DNA from: UBA5189 sp035631615
GTDB lineage: Bacteria > Chloroflexota > Limnocylindria > Limnocylindrales > CSP1-4
DNA: 64,000 nucleotides
NCBI GenBank assembly: GCA_035631615.1
Contig: DASQIK010000027.1
Span: forward strand, 62,001 to 126,000
Reading direction: 5' to 3'
Positions 1-8,901 of this stretch are shown one piece after another (the first letter of the stretch is position 1; every line of letters starts with the position of its first letter). The notes under the pieces are model-generated. The model saw only the letters and a list, made by a program, of their open reading frames with translations, was not told where the DNA came from and did no database searches. A program made the position numbers and the translations under genes.

Positions 1-399
1 GCTCGAGCCTTCGTCAAGGCGTCGGCCAAGGCCAGGCCCGACCAGCTTCCGCCGACCGCCGCGCGACTGTCCCAGCTGATGAGCGAGCTTTCCCTTCTCC
101 GCGCTGAGGTGCACACGGGGCTGCGCGAGTTCGTCGAGGCCGACGCCGGGAATCGCGAGAAATTGTCGACCATGGCGACGATCCTGCGCTTCAACAGCCT
201 CAAGATCGCCGCTTCCGAGCAGGCGCCGGTCGTATGTCGGGGCGCGATGAGCGTGTGCGGGATCGTCGGCTACAGGAACGACACGCCATTCAGCGTCGGC
301 CGCCACCTCCGCGACACCATGTCCGCGTGTCTCATGGTCGCCAACGATCGAATCCACCAGACGAATGCCAGCCTGCTGCTGATCGCCAAGGACGTCTAG
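1..399 (+). CDS. Acyl-CoA dehydrogenase family protein, C-terminal part (5' truncated by window edge)
   Basis: The frame is open from base 1 to the TAG at 397-399, giving 132 residues of a protein that begins outside the window. The C-terminal segment (GIVGYRNDTPFSVGRHLRDT followed by SACLMVANDRI) has the look of the helical C-terminal domain of acyl-CoA dehydrogenases, in which an aromatic/acid pair and a conserved arginine lie near the active site and FAD. The stop overlaps the GTG start of the next gene (TAGTG), so the two are co-transcribed. Next to an amino acid:carrier-protein ligase, this FAD enzyme may oxidise a carrier-bound aminoacyl thioester rather than a fatty acyl-CoA; that is inference. 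Substrate and catalytic base cannot be judged because most of the protein is missing. Confidence 0.7.
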   Translation, partial: ARAFVKASAKARPDQLPPTAARLSQLMSELSLLRAEVHTGLREFVEADAGNREKLSTMATILRFNSLKIAASEQAPVVCRGAMSVCGIVGYRNDTPFSVGRHLRDTMSACLMVANDRIHQTNASLLLIAKDV

Positions 400-1328
400 T
401 GCCTGCCTTCCGGGCCGCGACCGCCGAGCAGGCTGCCTACCTTCGCGACCTGCTGGCGAACGGGCTCGTGGTCGAAACCGGCGTGCCGGGTGTCTATGGA
501 CAGGGCCCGGACTTCGTCAAGGTCCGCGACGGCTTCACCGATGCCGTACAACGCGCCGCTGCCGCGGACCGCGCGGAGGCCATGCGCTTCCCGCCGCTGC
601 TGCCGCGCGTCCAGATCGAGACCAACGGCTATCTGGCTTCGTTCCCCCATCTCGCGGGCAGCGTCTTCTCCTTCGAGGGCTCGGATGCCGACGCGTTGGA
701 GCTCCAGGCGCGGGCCGGTCGCCACGAGGATTGGAGCCCCTTCCAGACGATGACCGATCTGGTGGTCCTGCCCGCCGCCTGCTACCCCGTGTACCCCGAG
801 CTCGCCAAGCGGGGGGTTCTCCCGCGCGCCGGCGCGACGGTGGACACGGGCAGCTCGTGGGTGTTCCGCCACGAGGCCTCGGACGATCCCGCGCGGATGC
901 AGATCTTCCACATGTACGAGCTCGTCCGTGTGGGGGATCCGGGCGACGTCGCCGAGTTCCGGGACAGCTGGCTGCCCCGCGCGGTCGGCCTGTTCCGACG
1001 CCTCGGGCTCGAGACAGCCTCCGAGCTGGCGACGGATCCGTTCTTCGGGCGGGTCGGCCGGATGCTCGCTGCGAACCAACGCGCCCAGGAGCTGAAGTTC
1101 GAGCTCGTGGCGATGATCGGGGGCCCTGAGCCGACTGCCATCGCCTCGTTCAACTACCACCAGGACCACTTCACGCAGCTGTATGGGATCGGCATCGAGG
1201 GCGGTGGCGCGGCGCATACCGGCTGCGTCGCGTTCGGGATGGAGCGCGTGACCTTGGCGCTGTTCCGGGCGAACGGGCTGGACCTCGACGCCTGGCCACA
1301 GGAGGTCCGCGCGGAGCTGTGGCCGTGA
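399..1328 (+). CDS. Amino acid:[carrier protein] ligase (truncated class II seryl-tRNA synthetase-like)
   Basis: 309 residues starting at GTG 399, which shares its G with the upstream TAG stop. The protein has the class II synthetase core without the N-terminal tRNA-binding arm of SerRS. That is the hallmark of the family that activates glycine or alanine and loads it onto the phosphopantetheine of a small carrier protein instead of tRNA. Candidate zinc ligands are C128 (LPAACYPVYP), E174 (MYELVRVG) and C276 (HTGCVAFG), matching the Cys-Glu-Cys set known for the bradyrhizobial enzyme. C276 is followed by motif 3 (MERVTLALFR). No carrier-protein gene is visible here; it may lie just upstream of the window. 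The neighbours (acyl-CoA dehydrogenase, DUF1839, GH2) overlap it and suggest a dedicated pathway of unknown product. Confidence 0.88.
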   Translation: MPAFRAATAEQAAYLRDLLANGLVVETGVPGVYGQGPDFVKVRDGFTDAVQRAAAADRAEAMRFPPLLPRVQIETNGYLASFPHLAGSVFSFEGSDADALELQARAGRHEDWSPFQTMTDLVVLPAACYPVYPELAKRGVLPRAGATVDTGSSWVFRHEASDDPARMQIFHMYELVRVGDPGDVAEFRDSWLPRAVGLFRRLGLETASELATDPFFGRVGRMLAANQRAQELKFELVAMIGGPEPTAIASFNYHQDHFTQLYGIGIEGGGAAHTGCVAFGMERVTLALFRANGLDLDAWPQEVRAELWP

Positions 1329-2302
1329 GCCCGTCCGGCACGGGCATGGTGAGCCTGTTCGGGCACGATCCGGCCACGTACCGCCCGCACGCGATCCATT
1401 CGGCGACCCGCAATTACATCGAGACCAACTGCTTCACCGACATCATCTCGGAGCTCCTGCACGCCCGCGGCGACGAGCCGCTCGCGGCGTACGGATCATT
1501 CGTGCGGATGGACTTCGAGAACGACCAGTGGACGTTCTTCAAGCCGCTCGCGGTCGACATGGAGCAGCTGTACGGCCTCGACATCCACGAGATCCAGCCC
1601 TACCGCTCGATTCCGCACCAGGTCGCAGAGCAGATCAGCCTCGGCCGGACGATGACGATCGAGCTCGACGGCTGGTACCTGCCCGATACGGCCGCGACCA
1701 GCTACCGCACCGGGCACGTCAAGACGGGCGTCATCGCGGAGGCGATCGACGTCGACGGCGAGCGCTTCCGCTATTTTCACAACGCGTCGCTGTACGAGCT
1801 GGCCGCCGAGGACTTCCGCGGAGCGTTCCGCACCAGCGCGGGTTGGGGCCCGGACGTCCTGCCGCCGTATACGGAGCTGATTCGGTTCGACGCGGGCCCG
1901 CGCCTCGAGGGAGGGGCGCTGCGGGCGGCCTCACGCGAGCTGCTTCGGGGCCACGTGCGACGGATCGTGCCGGGGAACCCGTTCGCGCGGTTCGCAGCGC
2001 GCTTCGCCGCGGACCTGCCCGGCCTGCTCTCCGGCGACGCCCAGCAATATCACGCCTACACCTTCGCGACGTTCCGGATGGCGGGCGCCGGCTTCGAGCT
2101 CCTCGCCTCCCAGGTGGACTGGCTTCTCGGTGACGCAGGCGCTCGCGCGTCGGCTGCCATGATGCGGATCGTGGATGGGTGCAAGGTGCTCGGATTCAAG
2201 CTCGCGCGGCGCAAGCCGTTCGATCCATCGGAAGCCATGGATGCCCTGGCGGCTGCCTGGGCGGAGGCGATCGAGTCGGTTGACGACGCAATCGCTCGGT
2301 AG
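1325..2302 (+). CDS. DUF1839 family protein
   Basis: About 325 residues. The start is taken as GTG 1325, which overlaps the TGA of the ligase gene by four bases (GTGA); GTG 1319 in the same frame is the alternative. The sequence (HSATRNYIETNCFTDIISEL, then DQWTFFKPLAVDMEQLYGLD, and a later RTMTIELDGWYLPDT) matches what I recall of DUF1839, a family of unknown biochemical function found beside amino acid:[carrier protein] ligases. The mention of an ordered Asp/Trp-rich central part and the lack of signal peptide or membrane segments suggest a soluble cytoplasmic protein. Its strict linkage to the ligase makes it a candidate for the step that accepts the aminoacyl group from the carrier, perhaps an aminoacyl transferase. 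That role is inference only. Confidence 0.8.
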   Translation: MSPSGTGMVSLFGHDPATYRPHAIHSATRNYIETNCFTDIISELLHARGDEPLAAYGSFVRMDFENDQWTFFKPLAVDMEQLYGLDIHEIQPYRSIPHQVAEQISLGRTMTIELDGWYLPDTAATSYRTGHVKTGVIAEAIDVDGERFRYFHNASLYELAAEDFRGAFRTSAGWGPDVLPPYTELIRFDAGPRLEGGALRAASRELLRGHVRRIVPGNPFARFAARFAADLPGLLSGDAQQYHAYTFATFRMAGAGFELLASQVDWLLGDAGARASAAMMRIVDGCKVLGFKLARRKPFDPSEAMDALAAAWAEAIESVDDAIAR

Positions 2303-2354
2303 CCCCACTTCGGCCCCGACCGCCACGCGGGCCCGCGTTGTCGGGCATGAGGTC

Positions 2355-4889
2355 GTGCCGATCAGCCGAGGTTGGGAGGCGGCCGCAGCCGTGGCGGGTG
2401 GGCCATCCTCGCCAGCAGGGCTCGACGGCCTGACCTGGCTGCCGGCGCGGGTACCGGGGACCGCGGCGGGCGCCCTGCGCGACGCGAACCTGGAGCCGGG
2501 CGATCTCGATTCCCAGGACTGGTGGTTCCGAACGACCTTCGAAGCCGCTCCCGCCGCGGCTGGCGAGGAGCTCGTCCTGTGCGTCGGGGGCGTCGCAACC
2601 CTGGCCGACGTGTTCGTCAACGGCGAGCTGGTGCTCCGCAGCGAGTCGATGTTCGCGTCCCACACGATTGACATCGGATCTCGGGCGGCCGGGCGCAACG
2701 AGCTCGCGATCCACGTGCGCGCACTGCGACCGGAGCTCGCGACACCACGGCGGCCGCGGCCGCGCTGGCGGACCCGGCTCGTTCCGGATAACAGCCTCCG
2801 CTGGTTCCGCACGATGCTGCTCGGGCGCATTCCCTCCTTCTCGCGCGGTCCGGCGGCGGTGGGCCCGTGGCGACCCGTGTGGCTCGAGCGCCGCCGAGGC
2901 CTCGTCGTCGAGGCGCTGGAGGTGCGGCCTCGGCTGGACGGCGCGGACGGCGTCCTGTCGGTTCGAGCGCACCTCCGGACACTGGGCGGGCCGCTTCCGG
3001 ATGGGGTGGATCTCGAGGTCGACGGGCCATCCGGCCGCCATCGCGTTTCGCTCCGGATCGCGCCGGGCGACGGTGATCTGACCGCCGATGGCGAGCTCCG
3101 TATCCCCTCCGTCGAGCGTTGGTGGCCTCACACCCACGGCGCGCCTGCGATGCACGCCGTCCGGCTCCTGGTCGGGTCGCGGACGGACGCGACGATCGAC
3201 GCGGGGCGCGTCGGCTTCCGATCGCTGGCGTCCGGCCCCGCGGGCCACGACATCGACCGGGACGGCTTGTCAGTCCATGTGAACGGTGTGCCGATCTTCG
3301 CGCGAGGCGCGCTCTGGATGCCCGTGGACATCGTGGGCCTCGCCCCGTCGGTCGCGGAGCTGCGCGAGGCACTCGAGACGGTCATCGCGGCGGGCATGAA
3401 CATGCTTCGGGTGCCCGGCTTCGGACCATATGAGGGCGATGCCTTCCACGACCTGTGCGACGAGCTCGGCATCCTCGTCTGGCAGGACCTGATGTTCGCG
3501 AGCATGGACTACCCATTCGAGGACGAGGCGTTCGCGCGCATCGCCGCTGACGAGGTCCGCGATGTGACGCGGCGAATCGCCAGCCGGCCGAGCACCGCAG
3601 TGCTGTGCGGCAATAGCGAGGTCGAGCAGCAGGTCGCGATGCTCGGCCTCGACGTGGGTATGGCCCGCATCCCGTTCTTCGATTCCGTCGTGCCGGAGAT
3701 CGCAGCGTCGGCCGGCCTTGACGCCGTGTACGTGCCCTCCTCGCCGTTCGGCGGCGAGCTGCCGATGCGGCCCGATCGTGGGATCACGAACTATTACGGG
3801 GTCGGTGGCTACTGGGGCCCGCTCTCCGACGCGCGAACCAGCGGTGTCCGTTTCGCGGCAGAATGCCTCGCGTTCGCCAACATCCCGGATGACGAGGCCC
3901 TGGCAGCGCTCGTGCCGGAGCCCCCGGGCGAGGCGTTCGTGCACCATCCGCGGTGGAAGGCCGGCGTCACCCGCGACGCAGGAGCAAGCTGGGACTTCGA
4001 CGACATGCGCGACCACTACCTCGGGGTGGTCTTCGGGGTCGATCCGCTCCAGCTCCGACACGACGACTGGGATCGCTATCTCGAGCTGTCGCGGGCCGTG
4101 ACCGGCGAGGTCATGGCGAGCGTGTTCGGCGAATGGCGCCGTTCCGGATCCACGTGCCGCGGCGGCCTCATCCTGTGGCTGCGCGATCTTGTCGCCGGCG
4201 CGGGCTTCGGCGTGGTCGACAACCGCGGCCGACCAAAGACGCCGTATCACCATCTCCGCCGGATCCTGGCGCCCGCCGCCATCTGGCTCGTGGACGAACG
4301 GACCGGCGGCGTGATCGCTCACGTGGCCAACGATGCGCCGGCGGCGCTCCCGGTTCGGCTTCGCGTGAGCCTGTACACGGACCAGGAGATCCCGGTCGGC
4401 AGCGGCGAGGAGCGACTCGAGGTGCCGCCGCATGGCAGCGCGACACGCGACGTGGAGACCCTGATCGGGCACTTCGTCGATGCGGCGTGGGCCTACCGAT
4501 TCGGTCCGCCCGCGCAGGACACGATCGTCGCGAGCCTCTTCCGCGACGGCGAGCAGGGCGCTGAACTGCTCTCGCAGGCCTTCCATTTCCCGGCAGGCAG
4601 GCCAATGTCCGTCGAACCCGAGCGCAGGCTGGGACTCGCGGCGGCCATCGGCCCGGCTGCCGACGGGACCATTCGCCTGACCGTCGAAAGCCGTCGACTC
4701 GCGTACGGCGTGCGAGTCCACGTGCCGGGCTTCGCGCCATCGGACGACGCATTCTCGGTCGAGCCGGGTGGTGCCCGCTCGATCGCGCTGCGTGCGATAG
4801 GAGATCGTGCCCGCCCATCCCATGGCTGGCTCACCGCGCTGAACCTGGCCGGCCAGGTGACGATCAAAGGCGCGATGCTGAACCCGTGA
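2355..4889 (+). CDS. Glycoside hydrolase family 2, beta-mannosidase-like
   Basis: 844 residues from GTG 2355; a TTG at 2280 in the same frame is an alternative start that would overlap the preceding gene. The N-terminal sandwich begins RGWEAAAAVAG and contains WLPARVPGT and DSQDWWFRT, typical of beta-mannosidase-type GH2 enzymes. The TIM barrel carries the acid/base E422 in CGNSEVEQ and a probable nucleophile E503 in FAAECLAFANIP, which replaces the usual SEFG context. There is no signal peptide, so the enzyme is probably cytoplasmic. Its stop overlaps the start of the next gene by four bases, placing a glycosidase inside the carrier-protein ligase operon. This suggests that the pathway product is glycosylated or that a glycoside is processed. 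The exact sugar specificity cannot be read from the sequence. Confidence 0.82.
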   Translation: MPISRGWEAAAAVAGGPSSPAGLDGLTWLPARVPGTAAGALRDANLEPGDLDSQDWWFRTTFEAAPAAAGEELVLCVGGVATLADVFVNGELVLRSESMFASHTIDIGSRAAGRNELAIHVRALRPELATPRRPRPRWRTRLVPDNSLRWFRTMLLGRIPSFSRGPAAVGPWRPVWLERRRGLVVEALEVRPRLDGADGVLSVRAHLRTLGGPLPDGVDLEVDGPSGRHRVSLRIAPGDGDLTADGELRIPSVERWWPHTHGAPAMHAVRLLVGSRTDATIDAGRVGFRSLASGPAGHDIDRDGLSVHVNGVPIFARGALWMPVDIVGLAPSVAELREALETVIAAGMNMLRVPGFGPYEGDAFHDLCDELGILVWQDLMFASMDYPFEDEAFARIAADEVRDVTRRIASRPSTAVLCGNSEVEQQVAMLGLDVGMARIPFFDSVVPEIAASAGLDAVYVPSSPFGGELPMRPDRGITNYYGVGGYWGPLSDARTSGVRFAAECLAFANIPDDEALAALVPEPPGEAFVHHPRWKAGVTRDAGASWDFDDMRDHYLGVVFGVDPLQLRHDDWDRYLELSRAVTGEVMASVFGEWRRSGSTCRGGLILWLRDLVAGAGFGVVDNRGRPKTPYHHLRRILAPAAIWLVDERTGGVIAHVANDAPAALPVRLRVSLYTDQEIPVGSGEERLEVPPHGSATRDVETLIGHFVDAAWAYRFGPPAQDTIVASLFRDGEQGAELLSQAFHFPAGRPMSVEPERRLGLAAAIGPAADGTIRLTVESRRLAYGVRVHVPGFAPSDDAFSVEPGGARSIALRAIGDRARPSHGWLTALNLAGQVTIKGAMLNP

Positions 4890-6748
4890 CCCTCCAGCTG
4901 CCGCCGCCCCGACCCCTCTATCTCCCCGCCGACCCCGACGTCGTCTTCGGCATGTTCCACGCTCCCCTCGACGAACCAGCGGCGAGAACCGCCGTCCTCC
5001 TCCTGCCGCCGTGGGGCTGGGACGAGATCGCCTCGTATCGGAGTCGGCGGGCGTGGGCCGAGCACCTCGCCGAACATCGGCACCCAACGCTCCGCATCGA
5101 CTTCCCAGGGTCCGGCGATAGCGCCGGCGACCCCGGCGATCCCGCTCGCGTGGAGGCCTGGACGTCGGCGGTCGTCACGGCGGCGTCGTGGCTGGCAACG
5201 GCGACGCCCGCCGGTCGGGTGGCGGTCATCGGGCTCGGCCTCGGTGGGCTCATCGCCGGCCTCGCCATGGGCGAAGGCGCTCCGATCGATGAGCTCGTGC
5301 TCTGGGCCGCGCCAACGCATGGCCGGAGCTTCCTTCGAGAGCAGCGCGCGTTCGGAAAGCTGCAGCGCGACCGGTACGGCCCGACCGAGGGCGCCGACGA
5401 GGCGCTGCCCGACGGGTGGCTCGAGATCGGCGGTTTCGTGCAATCCGCCGAAACGATCGCTGCCGTCGAGCAGATCGACCTTCGCCAGATGCCGATCGGC
5501 CCGGTGCAGCGGGTGCTCCTGCTCGGGCGCGACGGGCTGCCCGTCGATGTCGGCCTGCAGCAGCGGCTTGCGGGGGCCGGCGCGGACGTGACAGTGGCAC
5601 CCGGGGACGGCTGGGGCGCGATGTGCTTTCACCCGGAGCGCTACCAACCGCCACTCGATGTCTTCCGGCGTGTCTCCGACTGGCTCGGGGCGAGCGCGCG
5701 GCCCATGCCAAAGACCCGTCCGGCCCCCACGGCAGGGACTGGCTCGCCGGTTCGGCCGGAGGCCGCCCACGGCGACCTCTCGAGCCACGGCGTCGAGATC
5801 CGCGAGACGCCGATGGCAGGCGACGGCGCGCACGCCGGATTCTTCGCGATCGTCGCCGAGCGCGTTGCGCCATCGGCGAGGACGGGACCTGACCTGTGCG
5901 TCGTCTTCCTCAACGCGGGAGCGGTCCGGCGGATCGGCCCAAATCGCATGTGGGTGGAGGCATCCCGGCGCTGGGCAGCCAGGGGCATCCCAACCGCTCG
6001 CATGGATGTCGAGGGCATCGGCGACGCCGCCGGCGACGCGGCGATGTACTACGACGTCGGGATGTTCTACACGCCCGCTCGCGAGATGCAGGTGACCGCG
6101 ATCCTCGATGCGCTCGTGAGGCGCGGCCTTGGGCCGCGGTTCGTGCTGGTCGGTCTGTGCGCCGGCGCCTACTCGGCGTTCAATACCGCCGCCTCGGATG
6201 CGCGCGTCGTCGCGGCGCTCGCCGTCAACCCCAGGATTATGATCTGGGACCCGGCGATCATGGAGCGCCGCAATGCCTTCGCTGTCCGGGAGGTCCTCGA
6301 GCTGGGCTCGTGGCAGCGGATCCTGAACGGCGAAACCGCGCCCGCAAGGGTGCTCGAGATCGGCCGAGCCGCGGTCGCCGAGGCGCCACGGGCCGCGCTC
6401 CGGTACGCGAGCCGCCTTCGCGCCGGGAAGCGGCGCGATCCGTGGACCGAGCAGCTGGAGCAACGGCTGGACACGTTGCGCGACGCGCGAACGCCGCTGG
6501 TGCTCGCGTTCTCCGGCGACGAGCCGATGCACGACGAGCTCAAGGCCGCGGGGATCCTCGATCGACTCGATCGCTGGCCCAACGTCGTGCTGACGGACCT
6601 GCCCGGCGACGACCACACGCTGCGACCGATTGCAGCCCAGCGCGCGTTCCATCGATTCATCGACGAGGAGCTCGAACGGCTTTCCGGCACGCCGGCGGGA
6701 GCGGGACACGGCGCCTCATCGATCGAGCTGGGCCGTCAGCCAGTCTGA
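4886..6748 (+). CDS. Fused tandem alpha/beta hydrolase, both domains without a nucleophilic serine
   Basis: 620 residues from GTG 4886 (GTGA overlap with the GH2 stop). Two alpha/beta-hydrolase domains are joined by a Pro-rich linker around residues 270-295. Domain 1 (about 20-270) has VLLLPPWGWDEI and DFPGSGDS, but the nucleophile elbow reads G-L-G-L-G at 116-120, so Gly118 sits where Ser would be. Domain 2 (about 300-610) has an elbow G-L-C-A-G at 423-427 with Cys425 as the possible nucleophile, plus an Asp-containing FSGDEPMHDEL and a DDHTLRP histidine. The organisation resembles the paired hydrolases 1 and 2 that accompany exosortase-A polysaccharide systems, here fused in one chain. Domain 2 may be a Cys-dependent acyltransferase or hydrolase, and domain 1 is probably structural. 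The 3' end overlaps the convergent esterase gene. Confidence 0.72.
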   Translation: MTLQLPPPRPLYLPADPDVVFGMFHAPLDEPAARTAVLLLPPWGWDEIASYRSRRAWAEHLAEHRHPTLRIDFPGSGDSAGDPGDPARVEAWTSAVVTAASWLATATPAGRVAVIGLGLGGLIAGLAMGEGAPIDELVLWAAPTHGRSFLREQRAFGKLQRDRYGPTEGADEALPDGWLEIGGFVQSAETIAAVEQIDLRQMPIGPVQRVLLLGRDGLPVDVGLQQRLAGAGADVTVAPGDGWGAMCFHPERYQPPLDVFRRVSDWLGASARPMPKTRPAPTAGTGSPVRPEAAHGDLSSHGVEIRETPMAGDGAHAGFFAIVAERVAPSARTGPDLCVVFLNAGAVRRIGPNRMWVEASRRWAARGIPTARMDVEGIGDAAGDAAMYYDVGMFYTPAREMQVTAILDALVRRGLGPRFVLVGLCAGAYSAFNTAASDARVVAALAVNPRIMIWDPAIMERRNAFAVREVLELGSWQRILNGETAPARVLEIGRAAVAEAPRAALRYASRLRAGKRRDPWTEQLEQRLDTLRDARTPLVLAFSGDEPMHDELKAAGILDRLDRWPNVVLTDLPGDDHTLRPIAAQRAFHRFIDEELERLSGTPAGAGHGASSIELGRQPV

Positions 6749-7396
6749 GACCCTGGCGAGGCTCGCGTCCGTCGTCGTGTGGCCCATCTCGAGCTCCTCG
6801 TAGGCAACGGTCAGTCCGAGGGATGCCAGCGTGTCGGAGGCGGTCCGGCCGTACCCGACCCCGAGCGTGTCGTCGTCGCGGCCGTGGACGACCAGCGCGT
6901 GCTTGCCCTCGAGTCGGTCCGGGGAGGCACGCCGCGGCAGCACCTCCGGCGGGAGCCGACCGCTCATGCAGACGACGCCGGCGACCACTTCCGGCGCCGT
7001 CAGCAGGCAGATCAGGGCGACGATGCCGCCCTGGCTGAAGCCGGCGATGAAGACGCGGCTGAGATCGACGGCGTACGCATCGACGGCTTCGTCCAGGAAG
7101 CGGATGATCGCCGCGGACACCCCGGAGACCTCGGCCGGGTCGACGACCAGGCCGTGGCCGGTGTGGACCTCGTCAAGCCAGCCGAACGCGAACGGCCCGA
7201 GCGCCGTCGGCGCCCTCGCGCTGATGACGAGGAACCGCGGATCGAACGACCCCGCGATGGATGCCATCGCAAGCTCGTTGCTCCCGACGCCGTGGAGCAG
7301 GAGCAGGAGCGGGGGGCCCGCTCCGACGCTGGCGACGACTCCCGGTCGGCGAACGCGGTGGACGAGCGAGAGCGCCGGTCGCCGGGGTTCAGCCAT
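6716..7396 (-). CDS. Phospholipase/carboxylesterase family alpha/beta hydrolase
   Basis: 226 residues, ATG start at 7396. The protein has the classic small esterase fold: LLLLHGVGSNE near residue 32 (oxyanion hole), the nucleophile elbow GFSQGG with Ser121, an acid in HGRDDDTLGV and the catalytic histidine in MGHTTTDAS. This motif set matches the phospholipase/carboxylesterase (YpfH/acyl-protein thioesterase-like) family, whose members cleave carboxylic esters or thioesters of small or lipid substrates in the cytoplasm. No signal peptide is seen. The gene runs in the same direction as, and just downstream of, the HpaB-like oxygenase gene, so it may hydrolyse an ester formed or released in that catabolic step. 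Its last 33 bases overlap the convergent hydrolase gene. Confidence 0.85.
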   Translation of the reverse strand: MAEPRRPALSLVHRVRRPGVVASVGAGPPLLLLLHGVGSNELAMASIAGSFDPRFLVISARAPTALGPFAFGWLDEVHTGHGLVVDPAEVSGVSAAIIRFLDEAVDAYAVDLSRVFIAGFSQGGIVALICLLTAPEVVAGVVCMSGRLPPEVLPRRASPDRLEGKHALVVHGRDDDTLGVGYGRTASDTLASLGLTVAYEELEMGHTTTDASLARVSDWLTAQLDR

Positions 7397-7436
7397 CAGC
7401 CGCGTCGAGCACCGAAGCGGTCAGCTCGGGGGACGC

Positions 7437-8864
7437 TCAGGGCAGCTCTCGCGCGCGGCGAACGTGCCGCCGTCCGACCTCCCAGTCGAACGACCGGAAC
7501 ACGTGCAGGTCGGCGACATGCTGGGCCGCCGAGTAGAACATCTCGTACTGGAGCTGGCGACCGGCGAACTCGGTGCCGACGAGGTCCCACAGCAGCTTGA
7601 GGAGCGCCACCCGCTCCCTCGAGGGGAGCTTCGCGGAGCGATAGTACCGATTGACGTCGTCTGCCGTCTCCGGGGACGCGTAGCTCTCCGCCGACGGCAT
7701 GGCGATCAACCCGCCGCCGCCGAGCTCTCGCAGCGCGCGCATCAGGTCGACGACCCAGCGACGCTGCAGGCTCACGCCAGCGTGGACGATGCCGGGATCC
7801 GGAAGCATCAGGCCACCGCGCCGCTCCGGGCTGTGCTGCGCGGCCATCGTCAGTGCCTCGAGGGCCGCGCAGAAGGCAGCGACGTCGCCTCCGAGCTGGG
7901 CTTGCACCGGTGGGATCGCGGACAGCCCGTGCGCATCAGCCAGCTCGATCGCCAGGCCGGCGGCGAACTCCATCTTCACCAGGAAGCGAACCAGTGCCTG
8001 GTAGTTGGCGAGCACGTGGGCGCCAGTCTCGTAGAACTGAGCGCTGACCAGCCCGATGTCGCGGTGGACGAACACGTGCTCCCACGGAATGAACACGTCC
8101 CGGAGCACGACCAGGTTGTCCGATTCGTCGAATCGCGACGACAACGGGTAGTCGAACGAGCTCGTTGCCATCGTCCCGTACGGCCGCCTCGGGTAGAGCC
8201 GCAGGCCCTCCGCGTTCAGCGGCATCACCACGGAGATCGCGTAGTCCTCGTCACCGGGCTGGAGCGGCGCGATGTAGCTGAGCAGGAGGTAGTCGGAGAT
8301 CGCGGCCGAGGTGGCGATCATCTGCGCGCCGCGAATGACGATTCCGTCGTCACGCTCCGCGACGACGCCCGGGTACAGGAATGGCTCTGGCTGGAGGTGC
8401 GCAGGCTTGGACCGATCCACCTGCGGCGGCGTCACCGCATACGACACGAACCAGTCGTTGTCGCGCGCCTTCCGATAGAACGCCTCGACATTGTCGCCGT
8501 AGCGAGTCCCCGCGCGGTCGAACACGTCGCGGCGATGCGCGAAGGCCGTGATGATTGCGGCGACGTGGTCGGGCGTCCGGCCCATCAGCCCGAAGCTGCC
8601 CTCGGCCCAGTGGCGGTGGACGAGGCGCCGCGTGTCGAGGTCCTGGGGCGAACGCGGCGGCAACCACATTGCGCTGTGGGCGATGCGGTCCACCTCGTAG
8701 CCGATGTCGAGCTTGTCGAACGCCGAGTCGTACATCGAGGCAATGACCCGGGTCGGACCGGCGAATCCGGGATGAGCAGTGACGTCCTCGACCCTCGCGC
8801 CGTCGAGGAGGATCGTCCGTCCATCGCGCCTGATCCCCGCGATATAGTCCGCTCCGCGCCGCAT
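7437..8864 (-). CDS. 4-hydroxyphenylacetate 3-monooxygenase (HpaB) family, oxygenase component
   Basis: 475 residues from ATG 8864, close to the usual length of HpaB/PvcC flavin-dependent monooxygenases. The protein has the acyl-CoA-dehydrogenase-like fold of this family, with recognisable stretches RDGRTILLDGARVEDVTAHP at the N-terminus, a central DDGIVIRGAQMIATSAAISDYLL and a late LLKLLWDLVGTEFAGRQLQYE. Members use FADH2 delivered by a separate reductase to hydroxylate phenols ortho to an existing OH. The divergent flavin reductase gene only about 40 bases away supplies the obvious partner. The substrate (hydroxyphenylacetate, chlorophenol or another aromatic) cannot be decided from the sequence. 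The esterase gene lies 40 bases downstream on the same strand. Confidence 0.88.
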   Translation of the reverse strand: MRRGADYIAGIRRDGRTILLDGARVEDVTAHPGFAGPTRVIASMYDSAFDKLDIGYEVDRIAHSAMWLPPRSPQDLDTRRLVHRHWAEGSFGLMGRTPDHVAAIITAFAHRRDVFDRAGTRYGDNVEAFYRKARDNDWFVSYAVTPPQVDRSKPAHLQPEPFLYPGVVAERDDGIVIRGAQMIATSAAISDYLLLSYIAPLQPGDEDYAISVVMPLNAEGLRLYPRRPYGTMATSSFDYPLSSRFDESDNLVVLRDVFIPWEHVFVHRDIGLVSAQFYETGAHVLANYQALVRFLVKMEFAAGLAIELADAHGLSAIPPVQAQLGGDVAAFCAALEALTMAAQHSPERRGGLMLPDPGIVHAGVSLQRRWVVDLMRALRELGGGGLIAMPSAESYASPETADDVNRYYRSAKLPSRERVALLKLLWDLVGTEFAGRQLQYEMFYSAAQHVADLHVFRSFDWEVGRRHVRRARELP

Positions 8865-8901
8865 CTACCGACCTCGCTCCACGACGAAGGGTCCAGCCAC
8901 G

